Source: Hesseltinella vesiculosa
Lineage: Eukaryota > Mucoromycota > Mucoromycetes > Mucorales > Cunninghamellaceae
Length of the DNA: 64,000 nt
Assembly: GCA_002104935.1 (NCBI GenBank)
Contig: MCGT01000011.1
Span: 186,001-250,000 of the forward strand
Direction: 5' to 3'
The notes beneath the pieces are model-generated. The model searched no databases and was not told the origin of the DNA. It saw nothing but the letters and a program-made list of their open reading frames with translations. Position numbers and translations under genes: made by a program. Shown one piece after another: positions 12,164 to 24,030 of this stretch (the stretch's first letter is position 1; each line of letters starts with the position of its first letter).

Positions 12164-12457
12164 TTATTCGTCTTTCTTGTGTTGGACCCTCTTCTTGACG
12201 GAAGTAATGGAGGCTTCGACACAGGAGCCAATTGTGCGAGTAAGAAAGCACGGATCCCTGGTTTGGCGGAGGAATTCATAACCCATCTGGAATTTGTCAC
12301 CCATAGCACGGGCAGACAGGGACGAGCGATGCTTCTTGTCGTTTGGCGTCAAGTCTTGGAAATACTCATATCGCTGGTAGGGTTCATAAGGTGGAGGTGC
12401 GCTATCACCGGGTGTCACTGTTGGCCCAAAATACTCTTCTTCGTTAAATCTAGCCAT
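12164..12457 (-). CDS. Small protein of unknown function with PPPY motif
   Basis: A single open frame of 97 aa starts MARFNEEEYFGP and contains APPPYEPYQRYEYFQDL. It ends in a basic tail (VKKRVQHKKDE). PPxY is the usual ligand of WW domains, but at this length the match could be chance. There is no signal peptide or membrane segment. Codon content looks coding and the frame is uninterrupted. I do not recognise the family. Additional exons at either end cannot be excluded. Confidence 0.45.
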   Translation of the reverse strand: MARFNEEEYFGPTVTPGDSAPPPYEPYQRYEYFQDLTPNDKKHRSSLSARAMGDKFQMGYEFLRQTRDPCFLTRTIGSCVEASITSVKKRVQHKKDE

Positions 12458-12529
12458 TGCTGTTTAATTTAAAAAAGACGAGGACCAACTTGGTAGACGT
12501 CGCATTTTATATTTTTTTTTTTTTTGCAC

Positions 12530-13203
12530 AGTTTCCGCTTTGAGCGAGAATTGCCCGTGGTCAACCAAAAGGGGTTTTTTTTATTTTTCCAGCTGCGCGA
12601 AAATGCTAGTCCCGTGGCCTGGCTATTGGCAGCCAATCATCGGCAAGTACCACATATGAAAACGGTCGAGCTCTTCTCTTTGTCCGTTTCCTGCCAACCA
12701 ATATTGGATACAGTGACAAATACCTTCTCTATTGCTGAACCTGGCAGAAAGGGAAAAAAGGTGAGCTGCCTTTTCTTTCGATTTGGTTTCAGTCGCCCGT
12801 AGAATTCCAAGTCAGCAAGCAAGCCGTTTTTTTTTTCTCTGTTTCTCTTTGTTCTAGCCTTTCTTCTTGAATAACCGATAATGACTATGCCTGTGCTAGA
12901 TCGATGGAAAGAGAGAAGGGGGGATGCAGTGGTTAAAGGGGGCAAAGGCCGCCCGGTAGAGGTGGGCTGTTTTATCGATACTTTTGGGTGGTAAGTCGTG
13001 TTCGAGCGCTGACTTTCCTTTCCCACCAGCTTTATCCATAGCTCGATACTCGAAGACGCACACAAGCAACAGGTAGGACAAAGGGGGAGAGCATGACCAA
13101 TGTTCCACGTTAATTTTTTTTAATCGCTCCAGCTTTGATCTGCAATCTTCTGGGCTCAAAGAGAAAATTGACGATTTAGATGGAAAATTGGCCTGCTTCT
13201 AGA
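12530..13203 (+). CDS. Possible multi-exon gene of unknown function
   Basis: A plus-strand frame with coding-like composition runs to about 12760 (LRENASPVAWLLAANHRQ, then MKTVELFSLSVSCQPILD). It ends at a plausible GTGAGC donor. A later exon-like piece ends with SGLKEKIDDLDGKLACF and a TAG at 13201-13203, after a good T-rich acceptor. The pieces between are not all in one phase, so the structure is unresolved and it may be a decayed gene. No known domain is recognised. Confidence 0.3.
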
Positions 13204-14129
13204 AGGTCACTTTTTTTCCTTTGCCTAAATCGGAATGTCGGCGTTGCTCTGAGCGCGGTGATCTTCCATTTGCATTGGCCCTCCATCTTTTTGCAGTTAA
13301 TTTATGAGCATCTGCTCGGAAAGATGTACGAGAGCACGTTTGTATTTAGTGCTAATGTTATAAGAAAGAAAGCCGCTTAACAATGGTCATGTCTTGGTGG
13401 CAAAGGGTTCAAGGGAAAAAAAACGTGGCTTCTCCTCCTTCTTATCCTTGGAAAGGGAACCGGCGTGGCCTGGATTGAAATTTGCTCTCCCCCCCCTTTT
13501 TTTTTTCTAGACAGGCAAGGTGTTTCATGCAAGCCAATGGTGCAGGTTACTCCCTGACAGGGCCATTCAGCATTGAAATTCCATAGGTGTAGGGTCTCGT
13601 CACGATGCTGAAGTTGATATGCTTGATAACGATGCAGCTCATGCAAAATGCGTTTGTCTCATAGTCTTCCATTTGATGTTCGCGGTTGAAAATTCAAAGA
13701 GGAAAAAAAGTGGCTCGCATGTAACAGGGTTAGCTGAATCTTCAATATGGAGAACAGGTTTTTTCTGCTGGTCAGGCAATTAACCATGGCTTGGTCTCAT
13801 GATCTAAAGGAAAAGCGTGTCACTTTCTAAATTCGAGTCTCAAGGTTGATGAACTTTAATATTTGATGTGTGGAGGAAACATGATAGCAGAAAGGTTGTA
13901 CAAAAAAACCCAAACGCATGCCAAGCATACGAAATGTAAATCATCTCGTTGGAAAAAAAATGGGGGGAGATCCAAAAAAAGCTTGTTTCGAACAAGCGGA
14001 AGTGTAATCCTATTCAGGTAAAAAAAAATGGCAGCGTGTATTTATTTTGTTTCGATTTTTTTCTTTTCTTTCTTGCTTTTTTCTTTCAATTTTTTTTTTT
14101 GTTCTTGCATAAATAACCCTCCGTTGATC
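13204..14129. other. Gene-poor stretch upstream of the 14.1 kb gene
   Basis: The stretch is A/T-rich with several homopolymer runs and short frames on both strands. I see no convincing exon, tRNA or repeat. The final ~100 bases are strongly pyrimidine-rich, as in fungal 5' UTRs and promoters, and lead into the 14130 ATG. Confidence 0.35.
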
Positions 14130-15002
14130 ATGGATTTTCTCGACTCTCCTCTATTGTTTCCTTCTGATATGGAGCATCCAAAACTCTCATCTGACCCCAC
14201 CTTTAAACTTCCAGAGGCGATCCAGTGGGCTGACTATGATTATGACCACCAGCAACTTCATCACCCACTTGCCGATAAACCTTCCTTGACATCGATTTTC
14301 CAGCTTGATCCTATCCCTGACCCAGTCGCAGTTTCCACGGCCTATGCCAGCTTCCTCCAGTTAGATATCAGCAAAGGCAGCCTACAGCAACAGGACCAGT
14401 TACCTCGCAACTTGCCAATGCTTGCATTGATGGCTTCCTTGGCTCAGGCTTATCAACCACCTATGCCATCACCTAAATTACATGATCAAGAACGCACCAA
14501 TGAACTACGTGCAGCACTTCGCTGTGCTTTGGACATTGTTGAAAATGACATGCAGCTGCATGACGTGCCCATGCATGCCAAGCACCCGCATCCCCACGAA
14601 CCTGCCTCGGCCGAGGCGCTGGCGCCTTCCTATCATGACCACTACCAACAAGACCTTCTGGGCGAATTATCCTGGCACACTGATCTCATGGATGTGCCTG
14701 ATCTGATCTCTTGTTCCACACTTTCCAGCGCTTCTTCTTCATTTACCTCCTTACTGGACGATGACTTGGACACCAACTCTGTCGACGATCAGCCTGAGCC
14801 TCTAGCCCTGCTTCTGGAAAGCGACGTGTCTCACGCCTCTCTGGATTTTTATTCGCCTCCCTCAATGATAACACATCTTGACCACTTTGACTCGACCCCC
14901 AAGTCCACTCGTCCATCTTTGAAACAATGGATGGCTCAGCATATCAAGCCTGTTTCCATGAAGAAAAAATTCAAGGCCCTGGCCAAAAAATTCTTACTAT
15001 GA
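14130..15002 (+). CDS. Unknown acidic, Ser/Leu-rich protein with basic C-terminus
   Basis: An intronless frame encodes 290 aa from MDFLDSPLLF. The same frame is open 34 codons further upstream from an ATG at 14028. That extension is translated from a T-rich tract and looks like untranslated leader. The body is acidic and rich in Ser, Leu, Pro and His, with probable disorder (STLSSASSSFTSLLDDDLD). The last ~25 residues are basic (MKKKFKALAKKFLL). The low complexity and charge pattern would suit a regulatory nuclear protein, but I recognise no domain. Confidence 0.7.
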   Translation: MDFLDSPLLFPSDMEHPKLSSDPTFKLPEAIQWADYDYDHQQLHHPLADKPSLTSIFQLDPIPDPVAVSTAYASFLQLDISKGSLQQQDQLPRNLPMLALMASLAQAYQPPMPSPKLHDQERTNELRAALRCALDIVENDMQLHDVPMHAKHPHPHEPASAEALAPSYHDHYQQDLLGELSWHTDLMDVPDLISCSTLSSASSSFTSLLDDDLDTNSVDDQPEPLALLLESDVSHASLDFYSPPSMITHLDHFDSTPKSTRPSLKQWMAQHIKPVSMKKKFKALAKKFLL

Positions 15003-15502
15003 AACCCTGCCCCGTCTCGTTAGAACTCATCCAGCACGCTCAGCCAGTTTTTATTATTTTTATTTTTGCCTCGCTCCATTTCCGCCTTTTTGCCCCATTG
15101 TTTATGCCCTTTCAGCCTTATGCAGCTTTGTTTTTGTTCTTATGTAGATAGTCTATTTGATTGTGCTTTTATTGATGTTGTACATAGCTTTTTTTTCCCC
15201 AATCACTTTCACTTTTGCTCCCTTTGAATGTGCAGGCTCTCACATTTGGGGTCCACCTTTCATGATAAATAAAATGACATGCAAAAAAAAAAAAAAAAGA
15301 GGATCATTTCCTTTTTTTTTTTTTGTTACAACCATCCATCTTGCTCATGTTGCTTGTCCTCCCATAGGATTAATAAAAAAAATCGTGTCTGTGGGTTTTG
15401 ACTTTTTGACTTGATCAATCACGCTACCTTCTAGGGGGGAGGGGGGAGGGTTGCCTTCATTTTTTGACAACCGGGAAGTGAAAAAGTTATAACTGTGCTA
15501 CC

Positions 15503-15715
15503 ATGCGACGACGATATGATCCAAATTTACCAGATGTGAGTTTTTTGTGTGCGGATTACCCGTTTAAGTCTTTCCATGCGGTCAACCACACTTTTCTCAC
15601 AATTAAGAATACTAAAGCACAAAACCGTCCGTGCATCCTTCTTTTTTGATAGCTGTCCGAATTCGAGAACAAGGCTGCCATGCGTTCATTCTTTACTTCC
15701 ATGAAAAAAGAATAA
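15503..15715 (+). CDS. Possible micro-protein (31 aa) with one intron
   Basis: Exon 15503-15535 (MRRRYDPNLPD) ends at GTGAGT. A T-rich acceptor restarts the frame at 15653-15715 and ends MRSFFTSMKKE-stop. The join is in phase and gives a 31-aa Arg/Lys-rich peptide. The evidence is only the start codon, splice sites and frame; it could be the first part of a longer gene or chance. Confidence 0.25.
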
Positions 15716-17530
15716 AAAAAAGATAGACGAGCCACCTTTTTTTTTGAGCGGCGTCGGCGTCACCATGGTAACCCCAAGTTCTGGCTGCACGTGCCACCAA
15801 CTCTTTTTGTTTTGTGTTTTTTTTTCTCGTTCATCAAATCACTCACTTTTTGTCAGATGATCGCTTTGCCGATCATTCTGCATTTTTCCTCAAGGAAACG
15901 AGACAAAATGGTGGGGTAATCGCGAGACACGATGCGTTCAACACGATCTTTGTGATCCCTCCGAGGTCACAAAGAGGTGAGGAATAAGGCAAGCACAGTT
16001 TGCAATCGCGCATGTGCTTTTCCATTCCCTTGTCCTTCTCTCTCTCCGCTCTCCCCCCCCCAAAAAAAAAATAATAATAATAATGAAATTGAGCTGGTTG
16101 TTTCAAGGGTAAGGATAAGATCTGGTTGATAGCAAGGGGAAGAAGGTTCGTTTGAGAAAGAGATTTGTATGTCCTCGATTTTTTTTTTAAAGTTCTAATC
16201 CGACCGACGCCCTACGAGATCTGACCGTTGCGATTAGCCGAGGACACAGTGCAAAAATGCTATCAATGGAAAAAAGAAAGGCAGCCAGCCTCGATCAGTA
16301 CAACAATACTTTTTTTTTTTTGGTGAGATCTGTAGCCCAGGAAGATTCCTTTCAGAAGATCAACTGCCCAGTCACATTATTAAAGTTCTGATCGGATCAA
16401 AAACGCCAAGGGTCCACCAAGGAATGAAACAAAGATCGAACATTCGCCTGAAGGGTTAAAAAAACGATGATCGATGAGCCGATGACCATCCTAGCTTGTT
16501 TCAAGTGCAAAAACGCCCAACCCTTTTTGAATGAACTCCACCGCAATCTGTCCCACCTCAGCTTTTTCATTTCGAAAAGAAAGATCTTGTCCTACAGCAA
16601 AAAAAGCGCAAAAAAGAGAGAGGGTGACAGAGATGGCCGTCAACGGGAACGTTCCTATTCATTTTTTAACAGATGTATCGGCCAAGCCCGAATGAACGTC
16701 ATGGAAGCTAAAGGTCCAGCGCGTTTTTCAATGGTCAAACCTATTCTTCGGTAGATAGCGCAAAATTTAATATATCCGGTTGACATCTTCATGTCAAAAG
16801 AAACTTGCACGACCGGACCTTGCAAAAAAAAAAAAAAAAAAAAAAAAAGATAAAACGGACATATGCACTGCTTCTTTCAGGCTAGTTTGCGGGCCCATAA
16901 GTCAGTCTGTCAAATACTCAACCAGCCAGACTGGATGGAAATGCTGCTATTGTATATTTCTTCTGTAGAATATCACATTATCAGTAGCCTGACCTTTAGC
17001 TCATGGTATATCTGCATCATGAACAGGCTACCTGCAAATTGAGGAGAATGTCGACATTTGAAAGCTTTGTTTTTTTATTTTTTTTATTTTTGGTATGACT
17101 GGTCACTTTCAACAAGGGTTGTTCCTCATCATCCTGGTATGTTGACAAAATTCCTTACTCTAATTAAACTAGCGATATGTGACTGGACAGCTCAGGCGGA
17201 TCAACTTAGTTTTTCAGCGTCCTTGTTGTTCATGGTTCATAGCACCCATACAAAACCTCATATTGATCCATAAAGCTTACAAGAGCTGCGTACCGTCATC
17301 TCCCCAGCCCACCCTTTGATAAACAATAAAACCTATGCTGGAAAATCCTTAGAGCTTTAAGTGCTCGTGTTGGTCGCATTGCGGTTGGATGTTTGCGCTA
17401 TATTACATATCGTTTCGTTCATAAGGAAATTCATTCACCATAAATCTCAACTTTGATCAGCCATGGTCTGAAGTTTTCTAAAAAAAAAAAAAAAAGCCAA
17501 GCGCGTCCCCTGAAGTAGCACAAGAAAAAA
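15716..17530. other. Gene-poor A/T-rich stretch
   Basis: Homopolymer runs are frequent and the longest plus frame (16467-16754, starting MIDEPMTILACFKCKNAQ) has no recognised domain and no supporting splice structure. No RNA gene is recognised. It ends at the inverted repeats of a Tc1/mariner relic. Confidence 0.35.
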
Positions 17531-17539
17531 CCACCAGAA

Positions 17540-19090
17540 TCGATGCACATCACCGCCTCATAGTCTGAGGTCAAGATGTCCTGATGGGCCGGATCATGGT
17601 GAGAACACGGCCAGCTCTTGGTGAGAGCACAGTAGCCTCATGGTGTGAACATGGTTGCAATTGTCTTTAACGGTAGCACGATAAAAAAAAAAGAGAACGT
17701 GGGTGCCGCATGTTTTGGGATAGATATCACAGTTGCGATCGCTTGACAGGACCAGTGCGACGTTTGAATTGTTGAGCTCCACTGTCTTGCAGCAGTTCAG
17801 TAGGGGAAAATGTCGTGAAATGATGGCCTTGGTAAACGACGACAGAGTGGATACTGGGAAGATATCTTAATAAACATAAAAAACCGGTCAGTATGGTGCT
17901 CATCGTCATATAAAGCACGATTTACTCGATGAAGTCTTTGATGTCCTCCGGCATAATCCTGCACGACCAGGCGAATGGGAAGTTGCGTCGATTGAGCAAA
18001 CTAGATGAAGTCTAAAAAGGATGCCATAAGAGATCCAATGTTGCAGGTGATCATGCTTTTTTTTTTTTTTTTTTACCTTGCATATCACCAGCGTCGTATC
18101 TGATGCTGCGCAATAGGGACGGATTGCGAGTCTTGTCGCGTGCGATCAATTTGGAGGACGACGTGCAGCGAGGTGACACGAACACTTTTGTGCACAGGCA
18201 GTGCGGCCACAAATTGTAAGCCATGTCAGTGAGAAGCCTTGCACGAGTTACAGCTGTTTCGCCCGATGGTGACTTTCTGGCATAGCCAATCGTCGCTGCC
18301 GTTCCTTGATGCAGTCAGGTGATGACGAGGATGCCAAGGTGCTGGTAGCTACGCTGCCAGTGGTCGTTCATGCTTGAAGGTACGTCACCATATCGAAAGA
18401 GCTTTTGCTTAAGCAAAGCCGAGATATTTTCAATGGGATTCAAGTCAGGGGACTGGGGAGGCCACACCACCAAGAAGAGGAGTTGCTAGCTAGAAAAGAG
18501 TAGTAATCGTTTAACAAAACTGGCAACAAGACGATCCAACAATAGATTTCGAAGGCTGTCAGGGTTGTCGTCCATGTATGATAGGTATATCAATGGATCG
18601 CGGGTGACGATGTTCATACCCATGGCAATGGGGTTGGTCATTCCAAGCTCTTTGACGTGGACCACTTCCAAGCCTGCTTCGTGGAGTCTCAGCTTGCAGA
18701 TTTCTCCATTCTTGGGCGTCATTTGCATGCCGTACACTTTGCACGCCATCTCTCCTTTGTAATCATACGTGGGAACAACCAGTAGCTGGTAGAGGATACA
18801 AAGAACGAGAAGTGAGAAAAGATGCGCGCCGCTTTTTTTTTTTTTTTGGTCTTTTTATTCTTTCTCTTCATCTTTTTTTCTACCTTTTGTATCATATCTT
18901 TTATATCAAGAGCCACATAAACGTAATGATAAAACCAGCCATCCTGCTACCGTTAGAGGCAATTGCAATCATGTTCACACCATGACCCAGCCGGGTTCAC
19001 ACCATGAGCTTGCCGTGTTCACACCATGATCTGGCACTTCAGGACATCTTAAACTCAGACTCTGAAGCGGTTGTCATATGTATCTGGTGC
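17540..19090 (-). mobile_element. Tc1/mariner element relic with inverted termini
   Basis: The two ends are inverted copies. The right end has TGCTACCGTTA, GGCAATTGCAAT, three TTCACACCATGA-like direct repeats and CAGGACATCTTA; the reverse complement of 17540-17690 repeats this order with mismatches. The roughly 1.5 kb interior carries a decayed minus-strand transposase. Diverged subterminal direct repeats are typical of Tc1/mariner elements. Exact ends and target duplication are unclear. Confidence 0.7.
18000..18765 (-). pseudogene. Decayed Tc1/mariner transposase
   Basis: The minus strand encodes WPPQSPDLNPIENISALLK near 18440, the hallmark segment around the last catalytic Glu of DDE transposases. 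Before it lies GLEVVHVKELGMTNPIAMG, a mid-domain segment. Stops and frame changes separate the pieces: a TAG lies between the FSS end of the long frame and the WPPQSPDLNP block. The DNA-binding N-terminus is not recognisable. It sits inside the 17.5-19.1 kb inverted repeats. Confidence 0.7.
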
Positions 19091-19640
19091 TTTTCGTCTA
19101 CAAACGCGCTAGACAAAAATTCCTTTTATGGACTTCTGGTATGACCTCTTCGTTTTCTTTCAAGATGAAAAAGTAGTCCTGTAGAGGTGATGATAGATGG
19201 ATTTACCAAAAAGAAAATAGGCGATGTTTAGCCCTGTGCAATCTCTTGGTGGAAATCCTGTATGACCGAAAACAAAGGATGCTCACGTACTGTTTTTCTT
19301 TGCTTCTGTCGTACCGTCAGCGGTATGAGAATGTCCGAAGAAGGTTCATTGAACAAATTCACCCTGATCAACAATATACTCCATCGGCTCATGACCTCCA
19401 TTCTCATCAACGACAATTTCGTGGAATCTTCAAGTAAAAAAAACTGGAAAAAAAAATAATCACCTCCGAAAGTCTTTGTTGCAGGCGCCTTCGCACAAAA
19501 GCGGAGACAAACCTTCAAAAACTAGAACCAATCATGATGGAGCAACGCATGGTTGCCATTTGGCGGTGTGCGGGTAATGACCCCCTCTATTATTTTTTTT
19601 TTCTTTTTCTTCTTGTTCATCCAAAACATTTTCTTTCATC

Positions 19641-20833
19641 ATGGCCAAATTCTCATTTTCTTTATGGGCACTGTTCCTTGTGGTGCTGGCTTCTGCTTTT
19701 GGTAAGTGATGGTTCCGGCGTAATGCAAATAGAAGTGTTTACGGTGGAAAGCGACTGCACGTCTCTGTTGTTGTTTTGGTCAAATCGCTCACCCCCCCTT
19801 TTTGAATAGTTTTTGCTGAAGAACAAAAGCAAGCCGATGCTATTAACGTTGAAGTGATTGCCGAATTCCCTGATAATCCCTTTGGATGTAAGTTGTGAAT
19901 TACAAGGAGAGTTTTGGTGGTGTTTTTTTGAGCTCTGAGATGATCTGATGATTTTATTTTTCTAGTGATTGTGAATGGTCAACGTAACAAGGTGGTCTTG
20001 ACCTTGAACAACAAGGATACTCGCGATGTTGCCGTGTTAGCCGTTTCTGGTCAAATGGCTTTGGTGGAAGATACTTCTCGTGTGATTCAAAACGTAAGAT
20101 TATCGAGACGAGGGTAGATGAGCGTGGGCCGCTGACTTTTTTTAATGATGTCTCGTAGTTGACTGGTCTTCGTTATGGTATGCAAGTGGCTCCTGAAGAA
20201 AAGGTCGACGTGCCTTTCCAATTCTACTCTGAATTCAACCCTGGTGACCTTTCCTTGACTGTGTTTGTTGACTTGTTGGTTGGTGTAAGTTGCATCATTT
20301 AATTAGAAAAGACCATACACGTTACTCACAAGTGGGCTGGGCTTGATTCTATAGGAAGAAATGGTTCGTATTGTCGGTTACAATGGTGTCGTTACCATCA
20401 CTGATCCTGAAACCTCCTTGCTTGATCCTCAATTGTAAGTCCAGGAGTTGTCCGGTGGAGCCCGCGCTCTTCGCCATAGGATCGACGCTCATCATTTTTT
20501 TTTATTCAGGCTCTTCCTTTACTTGGTTTTGGCTGCTGCTGCTGGTGGCGTATTGTATTTGATCCGCGAAGCCTTCTTTGGCGGTGCTACCAAGAAAGCG
20601 ACTGTAAGTAGCCTGTCTACACGTTTGGATGTTTGGATGGACATCGTCTCATCTGGATTCTATTTTTTTCGCGGCCTTTGTAGGTGACTAAGAAGAAGGA
20701 AGTAGTGGAAAAGGCTGCCCATCGTGATGACAAGGGTAACATGGTATTGGACGAATCCTGGATCCCTGGCCATCACCTGAAGTCTAGCCCCAGCCAATCT
20801 CCTCGTGCTAAGAAGCGCAGTACTCGCAAATAA
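19641..20833 (+). CDS. irc22: Translocon-associated protein alpha subunit (Irc22/SSR1 family)
   Basis: Seven in-phase exons (19641-19701, 19810-19887, 19966-20093, 20159-20284, 20355-20434, 20510-20603, 20684-20833) encode 238 aa. A signal peptide (FSLWALFLVVLASAF) is followed by an acidic lumenal beta domain (VEVIAEFPDNPFGLIVNGQ, YGMQVAPEEKVDVPFQF). Then come one membrane helix (LFLYLVLAAAAGGVLYLI) and a basic cytosolic tail. This layout is that of TRAP-alpha, an ER membrane protein beside the Sec61 channel that assists co-translational translocation. Length and topology agree with the family (~220-290 aa). Confidence 0.82.
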
Positions 20834-20979
20834 TACCTCTGTTGTTATGGATGACTTGTAGTAGATGTACTTTTTTTTTTCTCGTGGTTCTCGAGCTTTA
20901 TTTTTATTTTTTTTTGAATGGGGTTTCTTCGTGTCATGTTTGGAAAGAAAAGAAAAGTAAATAAAATGAAATTCCTTTG

Positions 20980-22428
20980 ACTCTTAATGACATGCTTGTG
21001 CTGCCGCATGGTTTGGGTGTCTGGAGAAAAGGAAATCTGGAGAAAAGGTCAAAGAACGAACAGAAGCAGGGAGTGGAGGTCCTCCATGTAAGAGAGCAGA
21101 AGGCTGCGCGCGCAGCTGTTCACCAGATTGGAAACTCAGCATGCGCGTGTGGATCCTACTTTTACTTTTCTCCTTGGCTCCTTTGAGGTGTTCACTTGAC
21201 GATGACGCTCCTGCGTGACCCTTTCCTCTCTTTGATGCGTAAGGAGAGGATTCATCCCACGAAAAAGCTTCGCATTACGGTTAAATGGAAACCGAAAAGG
21301 TTTTGCTCGAGGATATGAAAGTTTGAGCTTATACCAGAACAGAATGAAGCTGACGCTTGTCATCATTGCTAACTTTAAAAAAAAGAAAAAACGTTCTCGA
21401 AGGAATGGAAATCATCGCGATCTTTTTCGAAGTCGCCGATGACGACGAGATGAAAAAATAGCTTTGTCTTTTAACTTTCCCCTGTGCATCACCACGCGAT
21501 ATTTTTTATTGTACAGGTTCATTACACCAGATTAGGGTAATTTAGAAAGATGAACATATAAGCCCAATGGCATTTCGTTGAAAGGGAGACTGTCGGCGAC
21601 AAAATGGATGGGGGGTTTTTCCCCTCCATAAAAGGGGCAAGGAGATGATGAAGAAAAAAGGAGCATTGGCTTCGGTCGCTTTAATCGTTTTGAGCATCGC
21701 AAAGAGGAGCAATAGACAAAGTTATCAATTTGACTTGTGGTTTAAAGTTATACATTGACCTGTTTTTCACCAGAATAGGGGAAGTGCTAGAAAAAAAATA
21801 GGGAAACGCGTTGAAAGGGGGAAAGGGAGCTGCATTGTCAAGTCATAAAAAACTTTCTTTTTTTGGCAAGAACAAAGGGGTTCTCTTTCCCAATGATGAA
21901 GGGTACCCCAAGATGGGTGAGAAGAAAAAAAGGGAGATGTTGCTTTCTCTAGTCTCAAAACGTCTGAACAATAGAAACAAAAATGAAGGAGTATTGAGTG
22001 ATAGACAATGGTCACAGACAGGCTGAGTTTTGCTCCCCTTTTGCAGGACAATGATAAGGCAGAAAAGAAAGCATGGCATGTTTTGTGCGGCCATGAGGTT
22101 TTTCACTGCAAACGTCCTTGTGTTCTCCTTTGCACTCTTCCCTATTCATCTTCTCCTATGTAAAGACCCTATCGCCTTCCCCCCTTTTTTAACTCAAACG
22201 AAAAAAATGGGTAAGAATATAAAAGGACAGGTACAAAACCAGATGGCCGGATTCTTTTTTTTTTTTTTCTTCCAACTTTTTCATCACTGCAGATAGAGAA
22301 CAAAGGAAGCAAAGCTCTTATAGAACCTTTCCTTAGATAAATATTATAGATTTTTTTTCTTTTTAGACTTTTAAATTTTTCATATAGAACCATTTCCTCT
22401 CTTAGATTATATATTACATTACATAACC
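20980..22428. other. Long intergenic region upstream of the kinase gene
   Basis: About 1.4 kb without a convincing gene. It contains homopolymer tracts and short frames on both strands. The last 200 bases are T-rich and probably hold the 5' UTR and promoter of the kinase gene starting at 22429. A TATA-like TATATTACATTACATA lies ~20 bases upstream of the ATG. Confidence 0.4.
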
Positions 22429-23684
22429 ATGAGCTCATCTATTGCTAACCCTGAATCTTTTGTGAACAAGTACATTGATAACAAGTCGATCAAACTCTGC
22501 TCTATCCTTGGTATTGGAGCCTATGGTGTGGTTTACCTTGGACGCCATATCCAAAGCAAGCGTACCGTCGCTGTCAAGTTGCTCTCACCCGAAAGTCGCA
22601 CCTACAAAACCGAGATCCAGTTGCATGCCCATGTATCTCATCATCCCAACGTCTTGTCGCTGAAAAAGGTCGTCAAGGAAGAAGGTTTGATTTTCATTGT
22701 GATGGAATTTGCCGCCGGTGGTGATTTGTTCTCCGCTATCACCAAGAACACGCACGACATCATTGGCAACAACGACAAGATCAAGGAGCTTTTCATCCAA
22801 TTGCTCGATGCTGTCAACCATTGCCACAGTCATGGTGTTAGCCACCGGGATCTCAAGCCTGAAAACATCCTCTTGACCAAGGACCTCCAAATCAAGTTGG
22901 CCGATTTTGGCTTGGCCACCACCCGCTCTGTCTCGGCCGATTTTGGTTGCGGCTCCACCTTTTATTTCTCCCCTGGTAAATCCCCAAAAGAGAGGAACAC
23001 TCCGACTCCGACCAAGGTTGACATTTTTTTTTTTTTTTTCGTTGCAAAGAATGCCAATCGGGTTTGTTGCGTGATAATAAGCAAATTAATGGTTATGGAA
23101 CACAAGCCAATGATGTATGGAGCCTTGGCGTGATCTTGATCAACCTGGTGACCGGTCGCAACCCCTGGCGTCAGGCCAACTTGGATGACAGCACCTTTGC
23201 TGCTTATGTTGAGCAGCCCAAGGGTTTCTTCACCACCATCTTGCCCTCTATCTCCGATGAATTGGACAACATCTTGCAACGCATCTTCTGCCTCGACCCT
23301 GCACACCGTATCTCCATTCCTGAGTTGAAATGGCGCATCATGGAATGCCCCACGTTCCTGTGTGACGTGCCTGCCTCGACCGTCAGCAAGCGCAACACCA
23401 TCGGCAGCCAGGCCTCGGCCAAGCAAACGCAGCCATCGACCTTTATGTACCCTAGCAACTCGGTGACCGAATTCATCATGGGCTACACCGATGTCTATTG
23501 CCCTGTGCCCATGCCTACCATGGCTCCTTCGTCTTCTTGTTCCACCTCTTCCAGCTCCTCTTCCCTTGCTTCTTTGGATTGCCCTGGTACTCCCATCCTT
23601 TCAGCTGCGGATGCACCTAGCAAATTCTCTCACCGTGCTTTGGTTGATCTGATCCAAGCTTCAGCCTTCCAAGCTATCCCCTAG
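22429..23684 (+). CDS. Ran1/Pat1-type serine/threonine protein kinase
   Basis: Two exons, 22429-22975 and 23050-23684, give 393 aa. The kinase domain is complete: glycine loop GIGAYGVVY (about 28-36), VAVK lysine (50), SHRDLKPENILL (about 138-149), ADFGLA (158-163) and an activation segment with GCGSTFYFSPEC. It continues GYGTQANDVWSLGVILI and GRNPW, as in Ran1/Pat1, Ksp1 and Sks1 kinases that control meiosis, nutrient response or filamentation. A Ser/Pro-rich tail follows the domain. The intron falls exactly inside the SPEC motif. The specific orthologue is not certain. Confidence 0.9.
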
Positions 23685-24030
23685 TTTGACTTTATTCCTG
23701 CTGTGCCACATTTTTTTATTTATTTATTTATTCTTACATAGACTCTCCACTTACTACATTCATACATGCTCTCATAGACCTTTCTTTCCCAACATTGTTT
23801 AAATGTTTTGTTTCTCTCTTTTTTTTTCCACTCCTTCTTCCAATCTTTTAGACTTAAGCTTTAGAACTACTTTTTAGATCTCCCCCAACTCCAGTCATCT
23901 TATGCAACGTACCGTAAAATAATAAATTCTTTTTTTTAACTCTCAGCAAACACAATCAAGGTCATTCCCACTTTGTTTTATTTTAGTCCAAGGAAATTTC
24001 AGCTTCAAGAGAAAAGAGCACGGCGGACGT

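Noticed and set aside
14028..14129. N-terminal 34-residue hydrophobic extension of the 14.1 kb gene as a signal peptide
   Set aside because: It is encoded by a T-rich tract typical of leaders and is almost all Phe/Ser; the ATG at 14130 fits the protein better.
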